A stretch of DNA of 64,000 nt from Brevibacterium sp. (GTDB taxonomy: Bacteria; Actinomycetota; Actinomycetes; Actinomycetales; Brevibacteriaceae). The notes under the pieces were generated by a model. The model saw only the letters and a list, made by a program, of their open reading frames with translations. It did no database searches and was not told the DNA's origin. The translations under genes and the position numbers were made by a program. Shown one piece after another: positions 1-7,621 of the stretch (position 1 is its first letter; the number at the start of each line of letters is the position of its first letter). The DNA is taken from NCBI RefSeq assembly GCF_031179145.1, contig NZ_JAPSIB010000013.1:54484-118483 (forward strand), read 5' to 3'.

Positions 1-194
1 GACTCCATCGCATAGCTGCCGCCTCCGGGAATGATCGCGGCCGCGTGCGCATCGTAGGTCTCGCGCAGGACGCGGTTGATGTCCTGCATCACGTCCACGA
101 AGCGCGCGGACATGTGGTTGAGGGACCGGTCGGTGAAGACCACCGAGTATTCGAGCAGGCCGTCGGGGTCAACGTCATCATGTGGCAGTGTCAT
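1..194 (-). CDS. Class V (AGXT-like) aminotransferase, N-terminal fragment
   Basis: On the minus strand an ATG at 194 opens a 64-codon frame that runs off the left edge, so only the N-terminus is present. The peptide contains DGLLEYSVVFTDRSLNHMS followed by IIPGGGSYAME. This matches the start of class V PLP-dependent aminotransferases of the alanine-glyoxylate/serine-pyruvate kind, in which a P-G-(S/G)-G segment lies ahead of the PLP lysine. The lysine and most of the fold lie outside the window, so the substrate cannot be inferred. It does not look like the usual PhnW N-terminus, which begins with an LLTPGPL-type segment. The family call is fairly secure; the function is open. Confidence 0.6.
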   Translation of the reverse strand, partial: MTLPHDDVDPDGLLEYSVVFTDRSLNHMSARFVDVMQDINRVLRETYDAHAAAIIPGGGSYAME

Positions 195-313
195 GGGCAC
201 AACATTGCCATGAACCGCGGATTCGAGCCACCGCATCCCACGCCGCCGGAGATGGCCGTACTCACAGCTCGACGATGCCGCTCCTCAGCGGGTCGCCGCC
301 GCGCGCTGCGGCC

Positions 314-1861
314 TTACAGCTCCACTTCGCTGCGATCGCCCGACCACAGGGTATGGAAGGTTCCCGGACGGTCGACACGGCCATAGGTATGAGATCCGAA
401 GAAGTCGCGCTGCCCCTGGACCAGAGCGGCCGAGGACCGCGGTGCGCGGATGCCGTCGTAGTACGCGAGCGCCGAGGACAGCGCCGGCACCGGGATTCCG
501 ACCGTGGCGGCGCGCACGACGACGTCGCGCAGCGACTGCTGGGTCTCGTTGAGGGAGTCACGGAAGTAGGGCGCGGAGACCAGCGAGGTCAGCTGCGGTT
601 CGGCGGCGTAGGCGTCGGCGATGCGATCGAGGAAGCGGGCGCGGATGATGCAGCCGGCGCGCCAGATCCGCGCCACCTCGCCCAGGTCGGTATCCCACCC
701 GTACTCGCGTGCCCCGACGGCGATCTCATGGAGGCCCTGGACGTAGGCGAGGACCTTGCCCGCGAAGAGCGCCTGACGGACGGTGTCGACGAAGGCGTCG
801 CGCTCCGCCGAGGTGGTGCTGGGCGCCGCATCGTCCGCCGAGCTGGACGGGCGGGGGCCGTCGAGCGTGTCACCCGAACTGCGGAGCACCGCAGCCGCGG
901 ACAGGGACCTGGCGAAGACCGCCTCGGCGATGGTGGCGATCGGGGCCCCGAGATCCAGTCCGGTCTTCACCGTCCAGGCGCCGGTTCCCTTCGCACCCGC
1001 CGAGTCGACGACGACGTCGACGAACGGTCGCCCGGTGGCGGAGTCGGTGTGAGTGAGCACCTCGGCGGTGACCTCGACCAGGTAGGACTCGAGTTCACCC
1101 TCGTTCCACTGCGCGAACACCTCGGCGATCTGACTCGGGGTGAGTCCGGCGCCGTCCCGGAGCAGGGAGTATGCCTCGGCGATGAGCTGCATGTCGGCGT
1201 ATTCGATGCCGTTGTGGATCATCTTGACGAAGTGGCCGGCCCCGTCGGTGCCCACGTGGGCGATGCATGGCTCGCCTGCGGTCTCAGGCTTGCGCGCGGA
1301 GCTCTCCTGCAGAGCCTCCTCCGGGGTCGGCTTCGGAACCTCCCCGGCGTCCGTTTCCGGAGCCTGGATCTCGGCCTTCGCGGCGATCGGTTCGAGGATG
1401 GGTCGCAACCGCCTCCAGGCAGCCTCGGTGCCGCCGACCATCATCGACGGGCCGGTCAGCGCGCCGACCTCTCCCCCGGAGATCCCGACGCCGACGAATT
1501 CGACGCCGGCGCGCTCCGCCGCCTTCCCGCGCTCGATGGTGTCGGTGAAGAGCGAATTGCCGCCGTCGACGATGATGTCGCCGGGCTCGAACACGGCGGT
1601 GAGGTCACCGATCGCGGAATCCGTGGCGCGGCCGGCGTTGACCATGAGGATCGCCACTCGAGGGCCGTGGAGCATCGAGGCGAGCTCCGCCGGCGAGGTC
1701 GCCACGAGGAATTCCGCCTCCGGGTGGGCGGCTGCCACGGCGCGGGCCCGGTCGACGTCCCGGTCGTAGATCGCCACGCGCGTGCCCGGTTGGCCGGCCA
1801 GATTCCGGGCGAGGTTGGATCCCATGACTCCGGTCCCGATCACACCTACATCAGCGGTCAT
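314..1861 (-). CDS. gnd: 6-phosphogluconate dehydrogenase, decarboxylating
   Basis: Oxidises 6-phosphogluconate to ribulose 5-phosphate and CO2 with NAD(P)+ in the cytosolic pentose phosphate pathway. The N-terminal Rossmann motif GTGVMG lies at residues 9-14, the catalytic segment GAGHFVKMIHNGIEY near 207-221 (Lys213, Asn217), and the family signature AGAKGTGAW near 288-296. At 515 aa it is about 35-45 residues longer than most homologues. Much of the excess is an acidic, proline-rich stretch at about 164-196, between the coenzyme domain and the catalytic lysine, with some more near 330-355. The ATG at 1861 follows a purine-rich Shine-Dalgarno region. It is divergent from gntK, which supplies its substrate. 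Confidence 0.95.
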   Translation of the reverse strand: MTADVGVIGTGVMGSNLARNLAGQPGTRVAIYDRDVDRARAVAAAHPEAEFLVATSPAELASMLHGPRVAILMVNAGRATDSAIGDLTAVFEPGDIIVDGGNSLFTDTIERGKAAERAGVEFVGVGISGGEVGALTGPSMMVGGTEAAWRRLRPILEPIAAKAEIQAPETDAGEVPKPTPEEALQESSARKPETAGEPCIAHVGTDGAGHFVKMIHNGIEYADMQLIAEAYSLLRDGAGLTPSQIAEVFAQWNEGELESYLVEVTAEVLTHTDSATGRPFVDVVVDSAGAKGTGAWTVKTGLDLGAPIATIAEAVFARSLSAAAVLRSSGDTLDGPRPSSSADDAAPSTTSAERDAFVDTVRQALFAGKVLAYVQGLHEIAVGAREYGWDTDLGEVARIWRAGCIIRARFLDRIADAYAAEPQLTSLVSAPYFRDSLNETQQSLRDVVVRAATVGIPVPALSSALAYYDGIRAPRSSAALVQGQRDFFGSHTYGRVDRPGTFHTLWSGDRSEVEL

Positions 1862-1953
1862 TGTCTTCCCTCTCCCTCGTCTCGCCGGCTCCTGCTGCTG
1901 GCAATGCCGGTTCCTGCGACAGGCCTCGCCAGCCCTTGCGTCTGACAGTACCC

Positions 1954-2003
1954 TGGTGATTGACAGCCGACCGTGGTGATCGGACTGTGGTGATTGACAG
2001 CCG
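1954..2003. repeat. Direct repeat TGGTGATTGACAGCCG upstream of gntK
   Basis: The 16-bp sequence TGGTGATTGACAGCCG occurs at 1954-1969 and again at 1988-2003, 34 bp apart. A third partial copy, TGGTGAT, lies between them at 1974-1980. Each full copy contains a TTGACA hexamer. The repeats lie in the gnd/gntK divergent spacer, so they may be regulator binding sites or a duplicated promoter element. Confidence 0.6.
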
Positions 2004-2022
2004 CGGGCAACTCACCTACGGT
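1994..2022 (+). promoter_or_regulatory. Predicted vegetative promoter of gntK-gntP
   Basis: TTGACA at 1994-1999 is followed, after exactly 17 nt, by TACGGT at 2017-2022. This fits a consensus -35 and an actinobacterial TANNNT -10. The predicted start site, near 2029, falls inside the palindrome at 2026-2040. Confidence 0.6.
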
Positions 2023-2025
2023 TTT

Positions 2026-2040
2026 ATAAATCTGATTTAT
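2026..2040. promoter_or_regulatory. Palindromic operator candidate before gntK
   Basis: ATAAATC and GATTTAT form perfect 7-bp arms around a single T. The site begins 3 bp downstream of the -10 box, the usual position for a repressor. The nearest candidate regulator is the FadR-type GntR protein encoded at 4144-4899; that pairing is inference. Confidence 0.55.
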
Positions 2041-2089
2041 TCACCGCAGTCTAGCAATATCATCATAAGTTTTCGAGAGGTTGACGGAG

Positions 2090-2695
2090 ATGGACGAAGG
2101 CACCAGCCATCCATTCACCCCCTCGACTCCTCTCATCATCATGGGAGTCTCGGGAACCGGAAAGACCTCTGTGGGACGACTGCTCGCCGCGGAACTCGGG
2201 ATCGACTTCCTCGACGGCGATGACCTCCACTCCCCCGCGAACAAGGCGAAGATGCAGGGCGGAGTGCCCCTCGACGACGATGACCGCTGGCCCTGGCTGC
2301 AAGCAGTGGCGCTGCGCCTGAGCTGTCAGACCCCGCCCATCATCGCGTGCTCGGCGCTCAAGCGCAGCTACCGCGATTTCCTCCGCGCCCGGGTCCCCCT
2401 GGCATTCTTCATCCATCTCACCGGGCCACGGGAGAAGATCGTCGAGCACTTGGCGCTTCGTTCGCACGAGTTCATGTCGCCGACCCTCGTCGACTCCCAG
2501 CTGAACACTCTGGAGCCGCTCGGAGCCGACGAACCCCATCTCCGCGCCCCCATCGACGTCCCTCCCGAGGCAGTCTGCCGATTCGTCATGGACCGTCTCC
2601 CCTCCGCACTCGACCGCCATCGTCGCGCACTCGGCGCCGACGGCGCCGGAACTTCTGCCCGCACACCCAATCCCCGGCCCCTCGCCGAGCACTAG
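2090..2695 (+). CDS. gntK: Gluconokinase
   Basis: Phosphorylates gluconate to 6-phosphogluconate with ATP, the entry step before Gnd. A Walker A motif GVSGTGKT lies at residues 19-26, followed by FLDGDDLHSPANKAKM and the CSALKRSYRDFLR segment typical of GntK-type kinases. The product is 201 aa; the family is usually about 165-180, and the excess is a polar C-terminal tail. The ATG at 2090 is preferred to an in-frame TTG at 2081 because GAGAGG at 2075-2080 gives good spacing. It is 18 nt ahead of the permease gene, in the same operon. Confidence 0.93.
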   Translation: MDEGTSHPFTPSTPLIIMGVSGTGKTSVGRLLAAELGIDFLDGDDLHSPANKAKMQGGVPLDDDDRWPWLQAVALRLSCQTPPIIACSALKRSYRDFLRARVPLAFFIHLTGPREKIVEHLALRSHEFMSPTLVDSQLNTLEPLGADEPHLRAPIDVPPEAVCRFVMDRLPSALDRHRRALGADGAGTSARTPNPRPLAEH

Positions 2696-2713
2696 AGACC
2701 TCGAGGAAGAGGA

Positions 2714-4117
2714 ATGACCGACATCACCCCCAGCTGGACCCTGCCCGCCTCCGCTCTGCTGCTCATCGCAGCCGCAGCGATCGCGCTTCTGCTCCTCCTC
2801 ATCATCCGCTTCCGGCTCCACGCCTTCATCGCGCTCGTCACTGTCAGTGTGATCACGGCGCTGGTCGCCGGCATCGCCCCCGCCGATCTCATCACCGTGC
2901 TCTATGACGGGTTCGGCTCGACGCTGGCCAGCGTCGCCCTCCTCGTCGGCCTCGGCGCGATGCTCGGTCGGATGCTCGAACTCTCCGGCGGGGCCCAGGT
3001 CCTCACGGATGCTCTGATCAGGGCGTTCGGGGAGAAGCGGGCACCGCTTGCCCTCGGCGTCACGTCCCTGCTGTTCGGATTCCCGATCTTCTTCGACGCC
3101 GGCCTCGTCGTCATGCTGCCGATCATCTTCACCGTCGCCCGGCGCCTCGGCGGCTCCCTGCTCCTCTATGCCTTCCCCGCGGCGCTGGCGTTCTCGGCGA
3201 TGCACATCTTCGTCCCGCCCCACCCCGGACCCGTCGCCGCCTCGGGACTGCTCGAGGCGAACGTCGGACTCGTCCTCATCTTCGGCCTCATCGTCGCCAT
3301 CCCTACGTGGTACCTGTGCGGGTACCTGTTCGGGATCTTCATCGGCAAGCGCGTCGATGTGCCCGTCCCCACCATCCTCACCGGCGGCCGCAACGAGGAG
3401 TTCAAGGACTTCGCATCCGCGCCGAGGCTGTCGACTGTCATCTTCCTGCTGGCCCTGCCGTTGGTGCTCATCTTCCTCAACACCGGCCTCAACTTCGCCG
3501 GTCAGGCCGGCTGGATCGACGTGGAGACGACGCTGGTGACGGTCCTGCGCATGCTCGGCGAAACCCCGATCGCCCTGCTCATCACCGTGTTCGCCGCCAT
3601 GTGGCTGCTGGGATGGCGCAAGCGCAAGAGCAGCACCATGGTCGAGAACATCGTCGACTCCGCGCTCGGACCCGTCTGCTCGATCATCCTCATCACCGGC
3701 GCCGGCGGCATGTTCGGCGGAGTGCTGCGCGCCAGCGGGATCGGTGACTCGATCGCCGATTCGCTGGCCGCCCTGGGCCTGCCCGTCATCGTCGCCGGAT
3801 TCATCATCGCCGCGATCGTGCGCGTCGCCCAGGGTTCGGCGACGGTGGCTCTGACCACCGCGGCCGCACTCATGCAGCCCGTCGTCGTCGGCAACCCCGA
3901 CTTCTCGAGCCTGCAGGTCGTCGCGATCGTGCTTGCCCTGGCCGCCGGTTCCGTGTTCGCCAGCCACGTCAACGACTCCGGGTTCTGGCTCGTCTCCCGC
4001 TTCTTCGGCATGGACACGAAGACGACGCTGAAGACGTGGACCGTCGCGCAGGCGCTGCTCGGCGTCGTCGGCTTCGCGTTCAGCTTCGCGCTCTACGGCA
4101 TCGCCAGCCTGGTCTGA
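2714..4117 (+). CDS. gntP: Gluconate:H+ symporter, GntP family
   Basis: Inner-membrane permease of 467 aa, the normal family size, with about 12 predicted membrane segments. Family motifs include FFDAGLVVMLPIIF, HIFVPPHPGPVAAS and SHVNDSGFWLVSRFFGMDTK near the C-terminus. The ATG at 2714 follows GAGGAAGAGGA closely. It imports gluconate (or a related sugar acid) for the kinase encoded immediately upstream. The substrate assignment rests on the kinase/Gnd context and family membership. Confidence 0.92.
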   Translation: MTDITPSWTLPASALLLIAAAAIALLLLLIIRFRLHAFIALVTVSVITALVAGIAPADLITVLYDGFGSTLASVALLVGLGAMLGRMLELSGGAQVLTDALIRAFGEKRAPLALGVTSLLFGFPIFFDAGLVVMLPIIFTVARRLGGSLLLYAFPAALAFSAMHIFVPPHPGPVAASGLLEANVGLVLIFGLIVAIPTWYLCGYLFGIFIGKRVDVPVPTILTGGRNEEFKDFASAPRLSTVIFLLALPLVLIFLNTGLNFAGQAGWIDVETTLVTVLRMLGETPIALLITVFAAMWLLGWRKRKSSTMVENIVDSALGPVCSIILITGAGGMFGGVLRASGIGDSIADSLAALGLPVIVAGFIIAAIVRVAQGSATVALTTAAALMQPVVVGNPDFSSLQVVAIVLALAAGSVFASHVNDSGFWLVSRFFGMDTKTTLKTWTVAQALLGVVGFAFSFALYGIASLV

Positions 4118-4143
4118 GCCTCCGCCTGCGGCTGGCCTGCCGG

Positions 4144-4899
4144 TCACCCCTCGCGGAGCTCGCCCTCCCACACGGGCGCCATCTCGTTGTAGGCCCTGGC
4201 GACGATCTTCGCCATCGCCTCGCGCGCCCGATCCCGCTCCTGTCCGCCGATCGCATCGGCCACGTCGAAGTGCCACTGCAGCGCGTCGGGATGCGGGAAG
4301 CGCGGCATCAGACCCGCCTCGGTGCGGCCTGTGAGGATCTCGGCGACGACGGTGTCGAAGGACGCGAACAGCTCATTGCCGCCGGAAATCAACACGGCCC
4401 GGTGGAAGGCGGCATCGGCGGCGAGGAACGCCTCGACGTCCCCGTTGCGTCCCGCCGTCCGCATCCGTGCGGCCAGGCCCATGATCTCCTCGGCCTGGTC
4501 CGGCCGGGCGTGAGCGGCCGCGAGTCCTGCGGCCTCGGGTTCGATCGCGACCCGCAGCTCGGTGAGCGAACGGAGCATCCGGGCCGGGCTGACAGCCATC
4601 CGCCAGCGGACGACGAGCGGGTCGAGGATCGTCCAGTCCTCCATCGCCAGGATCACCAGTCCCAGGCGGCGAACGGGTCTGACCATCCCCAGCGACTCCA
4701 GCACCCGAACGACCTCGCGGACGACCGACAGGGAGACCTCGTAGCGGGTGCGCAGTTCCTCGGCCCGGATCACAGCGCCGGTCTCCAGAGCCCCGGAGAC
4801 GATGTCGGTGCCGATGGCGTTGAGCACGTTCTCGTGCAGATTCCCGGTGCCTGCCGCTGACAGGCGGCCGGTCTTTCCTGCCTCCGTCGACCCGGTCAT
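4144..4899 (-). CDS. gntR: FadR-type GntR transcriptional regulator (FCD domain)
   Basis: 251 aa. The N-terminal winged helix contains ELRTRYEVSLSVVREVVRVL at about residues 49-68. The C-terminal all-helical FCD ligand domain includes DAAFHRAVLISGGNELF and a later His in DALQWHFD. It converges with gntP, so it is likely the gluconate-responsive repressor of gntK-gntP. Oddly, its ATG overlaps the ispE stop codon by one base (TGATG at 4897-4901), so it appears to be translated as the last cistron of the ksgA-ispE operon rather than from its own promoter. The family is certain; the target is inferred from position. Confidence 0.85.
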   Translation of the reverse strand: MTGSTEAGKTGRLSAAGTGNLHENVLNAIGTDIVSGALETGAVIRAEELRTRYEVSLSVVREVVRVLESLGMVRPVRRLGLVILAMEDWTILDPLVVRWRMAVSPARMLRSLTELRVAIEPEAAGLAAAHARPDQAEEIMGLAARMRTAGRNGDVEAFLAADAAFHRAVLISGGNELFASFDTVVAEILTGRTEAGLMPRFPHPDALQWHFDVADAIGGQERDRAREAMAKIVARAYNEMAPVWEGELREG

Positions 4900-5849
4900 C
4901 AGGGTTCGTGCACCACGTGCGCCCCCGGTGCCGGTCCGGTGGTCCTGATCGCCTCTTTCACACCCCGGGTGGCCTGGAGCAGGACCGCGAGGTCGAGGGC
5001 ATGATGGGCATCGCGGGCGAGGAATCCGATCGTCGGGCCCGACCCGCTGAGCAGGGGCAGGAGAGCACCGGCGGCACGGCCGGCCTCCATCACCTCGGCG
5101 AGCTCCGGCATCGCGGAGACCGCCGCCTCGGTGAGGTCGTTGGCCGCCGCCGTCGCCAGCGCCTCGGGGTCTCCTGCGGCGAGCGCCGTGAGGACCTGAT
5201 CGGGGATCACGGCGGGTGCAGGCGCGGGATTGAGTTCGTCGAACCGGGAGTAGATCGTCGGCGTCGACAGCTGCCCCGCCGAGGTGGCCAGCACCCAGTG
5301 GAAGGATCCGCGGGTGAGGACGGGGCTGAGCTTCTCCCCGCGGCCGAGGCCGATCGCGGTCCCGCCATGGAGGAGGAAGGCGACGTCGGCGCCGACGGCA
5401 ACCGCGCAGTCGTGGAGGATCGACTCCTCGACTCCCCCGAGCAGGTGTGCCGCACCCACCAGAGCCGCTGCCGCGTCGGCCGAGCCGCCGCCCATTCCTC
5501 CGGCCACCGGCACCTGCTTGTCGATGATGATGTCGAGGTCACGCAGCACCTCGACCTCCCTCCGGCCTTCGAGTGCCCGGATCATGACGGAGATGGCTTT
5601 GCGGGCGAAATTCGACTCATCCTGCGGCACGCCCGCATCGGCATAGCGTCCGCGAACGACGATCTGGCCGCTGCCACCGGGAATCAGCGTCAGGGTCTCG
5701 GACAGGTTGAGCGCCTGGAACACGGTCGCCAGCTCGTGGTAGCCGTGGTCGTCCAGACCGCCGACGCCGAGGTGGACGTTGATCTTCCCCGGAGCGCGCA
5801 CCGTCACCGGTGCCAGGGTCCGAGTTCGGGAACGCAGCTGAGCGTTCAT
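4899..5849 (-). CDS. ispE: 4-diphosphocytidyl-2-C-methyl-D-erythritol kinase
   Basis: GHMP kinase of the methylerythritol phosphate pathway to isoprenoids, 316 aa. The N-terminal VRAPGKINVHLGV segment, the ATP-binding loop PVAGGMGGGSADAAAAL near residues 100-116 and the C-terminal LSGSGPTIGFL motif are all present. The ATG at 5849 overlaps the ksgA stop as ATGA. This start gives the expected N-terminus, whereas the open frame itself extends much further upstream inside ksgA. The ksgA-ispE pairing is common in actinobacteria. Confidence 0.95.
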   Translation of the reverse strand: MNAQLRSRTRTLAPVTVRAPGKINVHLGVGGLDDHGYHELATVFQALNLSETLTLIPGGSGQIVVRGRYADAGVPQDESNFARKAISVMIRALEGRREVEVLRDLDIIIDKQVPVAGGMGGGSADAAAALVGAAHLLGGVEESILHDCAVAVGADVAFLLHGGTAIGLGRGEKLSPVLTRGSFHWVLATSAGQLSTPTIYSRFDELNPAPAPAVIPDQVLTALAAGDPEALATAAANDLTEAAVSAMPELAEVMEAGRAAGALLPLLSGSGPTIGFLARDAHHALDLAVLLQATRGVKEAIRTTGPAPGAHVVHEP

Positions 5850-6793
5850 TCCCCGCCGCTCCCGCCGTCGTCGTTCGTCCCTCCACCGGAAGTCGCCGCC
5901 GGCGCAGCCGCCCCGGCGGCGGCGAGTCGTTCGAAGTCGGCGACGCCGAGCGCCTCGCCCCGGGTCCTCGGGTCGATGCCGGCGGCGCGGAGGATCTCCT
6001 CGGCCCGCTGGGCGCTGCCGGCCCACGTCGCCAATGCTGCTCGCAGCGTCTTGCGACGCTGGGCGAAGGCAGCGTCGACGAGGCTGAACAGGCGGGCGCG
6101 GGCCGCCGGGTCCCGCTCGGTGCGGGTGACGTCGATGTGGACGAGACCGGAGTCGATGTTCGGCGCCGGCCAGAACACGTTCTTGCCGATCCGTCCGGCC
6201 AGGGTCACGTCTCCGTACCATTGGGCCTTCACGCTCGGCACGCCGTAGGTGCGCGAACCCGGGCCTGCCGAGAGACGTTCGGCGACTTCGAGCTGGACCA
6301 TGACGAGCACGGACGTCAGGCTCGGGAAGATCTCGAGGAAGTGGAGCAGCACGGGGACGGCGACGTTGTAGGGCAGGTTCGCGACCAGTGCCTGCGGATT
6401 CGTGGGGACCTCGGTCACGCGCAGGGCGTCGGCATTGATGAGGTCGAACCGTGCGGACGCGTCCGCAACACGTGCGTTGCCGGTGCCCCCCGCCTCGGCG
6501 AGGTCCTGGGTGTGAGTCCTGATCGTCTCCGGCAACCTCTCGGCGAGGAGCCGGTCGATCTCGACGGCGGTGACATGGTGCCCCGCCTCGAGCAGGCCCA
6601 GGGTCAGCGAGCCCAGCCCGGGACCGATCTCGACGACGTTCTGCGGAGAGTCCAATCGGGCTGCGGCGACGATCGAGCGCACGGTGTTGGGGTCGATGAC
6701 GAAGTTCTGGCCCTTCTGCTTCGTAGGGCGCAGACCTAGGTCAGCGGCGATTTCGCGGATGTCGCGAGCGGTCAATAACGTCACAGCCAACAA
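5846..6793 (-). CDS. rsmA: 16S rRNA (adenine1518-N6/adenine1519-N6)-dimethyltransferase
   Basis: KsgA family; dimethylates the two adjacent adenines in the 3'-terminal hairpin of 16S rRNA. SAM motif I appears as VVEIGPGLGSLTLGLL, with KGQNFVIDPN just ahead of it and the catalytic NLPY motif in VANLPYNVAVPVL. The length, about 315 aa, is slightly above the usual 270-290 because of a Gly/Ala-rich C-terminal tail. No ATG is available: TTG codons at 6793 and 6790 both lie just after GAGGT, and a GTG at 6784 is the alternative, so the exact start is uncertain by a few codons. Confidence 0.93.
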   Translation of the reverse strand: MLAVTLLTARDIREIAADLGLRPTKQKGQNFVIDPNTVRSIVAAARLDSPQNVVEIGPGLGSLTLGLLEAGHHVTAVEIDRLLAERLPETIRTHTQDLAEAGGTGNARVADASARFDLINADALRVTEVPTNPQALVANLPYNVAVPVLLHFLEIFPSLTSVLVMVQLEVAERLSAGPGSRTYGVPSVKAQWYGDVTLAGRIGKNVFWPAPNIDSGLVHIDVTRTERDPAARARLFSLVDAAFAQRRKTLRAALATWAGSAQRAEEILRAAGIDPRTRGEALGVADFERLAAAGAAAPAATSGGGTNDDGGSGGE

Positions 6794-6859
6794 CTTACCT
6801 CACTGATTCTCTGGGGCACATCGTCGTCGGAGTCCGAGTGCCCCGACAACCCCTGGCGG

Positions 6860-7528
6860 TCAGCTCCGCTCCACCGTCGTCCCTGTCGCACCTCTGCTCG
6901 CGCGGGCGCGCAGCGTGCCCCGAGCCAGATCGAGAGCCCATTCCGCGACATCGGCGACGAAGAACTCGTACGCCTCGTGGCCGAACGGCAGAGGACTGTT
7001 GGCATACGCACCGAAGCCGTCGATGGCCATATAGATCCGGACGCACGTGGCAGTGGCATCGACGTCGCCGAAATCGCCGCTCCCCATCCCCTCCCGGATC
7101 AGCTCGGTCATCTGCGCCCGGCCAAGCTCCTCCAGCTCTTCCACCGCCATCGCCATCGCTGCACTCGACCGACTGATGTGACGAGCCGAGGACCAGAGCC
7201 TGTGCCCGGCCTGGGCCTGCGGACCTGTCAGGCTCGTGAGGAGACGGGACATGCGCTCCAGCGGCGTCCCTGTGGCCTCGAAGAGCGCCGATCGCTCGGT
7301 GGCCGCCGCGGTCCTGAAGGCCTCGACGATGAGGTCTTCGACGGCCGGGAAATAGTGATGGACGAGGCCCGGCCGCACATCCAGCGAATCAGCGACGGCC
7401 CGCAAGGTGATCCGATCCAGCCCCTCACCCAGCGCGATCCTCACTGCGGCAGTGAGAATCTCCGCGCGGCGGGCGGCCGGAGGCTTCCGGGTCCTGCCAT
7501 GACGGGGAGTTGACATCATGGCATCCAT
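6860..7528 (-). CDS. TetR family transcriptional regulator
   Basis: About 222 aa. The N-terminal helix-turn-helix is ITLRAVADSLDVRPGLVHHYF, cited here as ITLRAVADSLDV then RPGLVHHYF, at about residues 40-60. The ligand-binding C-terminus is variable, as is usual. Two nearby methionine starts (7528 and 7519) cannot be separated because neither has a clear ribosome site. It is divergent from the permease-amidohydrolase operon, and the spacer carries a strong palindrome, so it most likely represses that operon and itself. The effector is probably the transported compound or a derivative; this is inference. Confidence 0.85.
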   Translation of the reverse strand: MDAMMSTPRHGRTRKPPAARRAEILTAAVRIALGEGLDRITLRAVADSLDVRPGLVHHYFPAVEDLIVEAFRTAAATERSALFEATGTPLERMSRLLTSLTGPQAQAGHRLWSSARHISRSSAAMAMAVEELEELGRAQMTELIREGMGSGDFGDVDATATCVRIYMAIDGFGAYANSPLPFGHEAYEFFVADVAEWALDLARGTLRARASRGATGTTVERS

Positions 7529-7540
7529 GCTATTGCATTA

Positions 7541-7571
7541 GTGACCAACAACATATTGGTCACTTGGCCAA
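7541..7571. promoter_or_regulatory. TetR operator candidate, overlapping palindromes
   Basis: GTGACCAA (7541-7548) and TTGGTCAC (7556-7563) are perfect inverted arms across 7 bp, extendable to 9 bp by an A/T pair. Immediately after comes the self-complementary TTGGCCAA at 7564-7571, which repeats the TTGG half-site. The cluster lies 13 bp from the TetR start and before the permease start, a typical place for shared divergent control. Confidence 0.65.
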
Positions 7572-7621
7572 TAATGGTTTCGGCGCCAGCAACGACGCTA
7601 GTGACATCGAAAGGAACCCCC

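Noticed and set aside
182..1945. Long plus-strand open frame of 587 codons
   Set aside because: It is antisense to gnd, with the Arg/Gly/Asp-rich composition typical of shadow frames in high-GC DNA and no recognisable motif.
2063..4276. 737-codon minus-strand open frame opposite gntK-gntP
   Set aside because: The composition is extreme (Asp/Glu/Gly/Arg/His repeats) and mirrors the codon pattern of the permease; no domain and no ribosome site.
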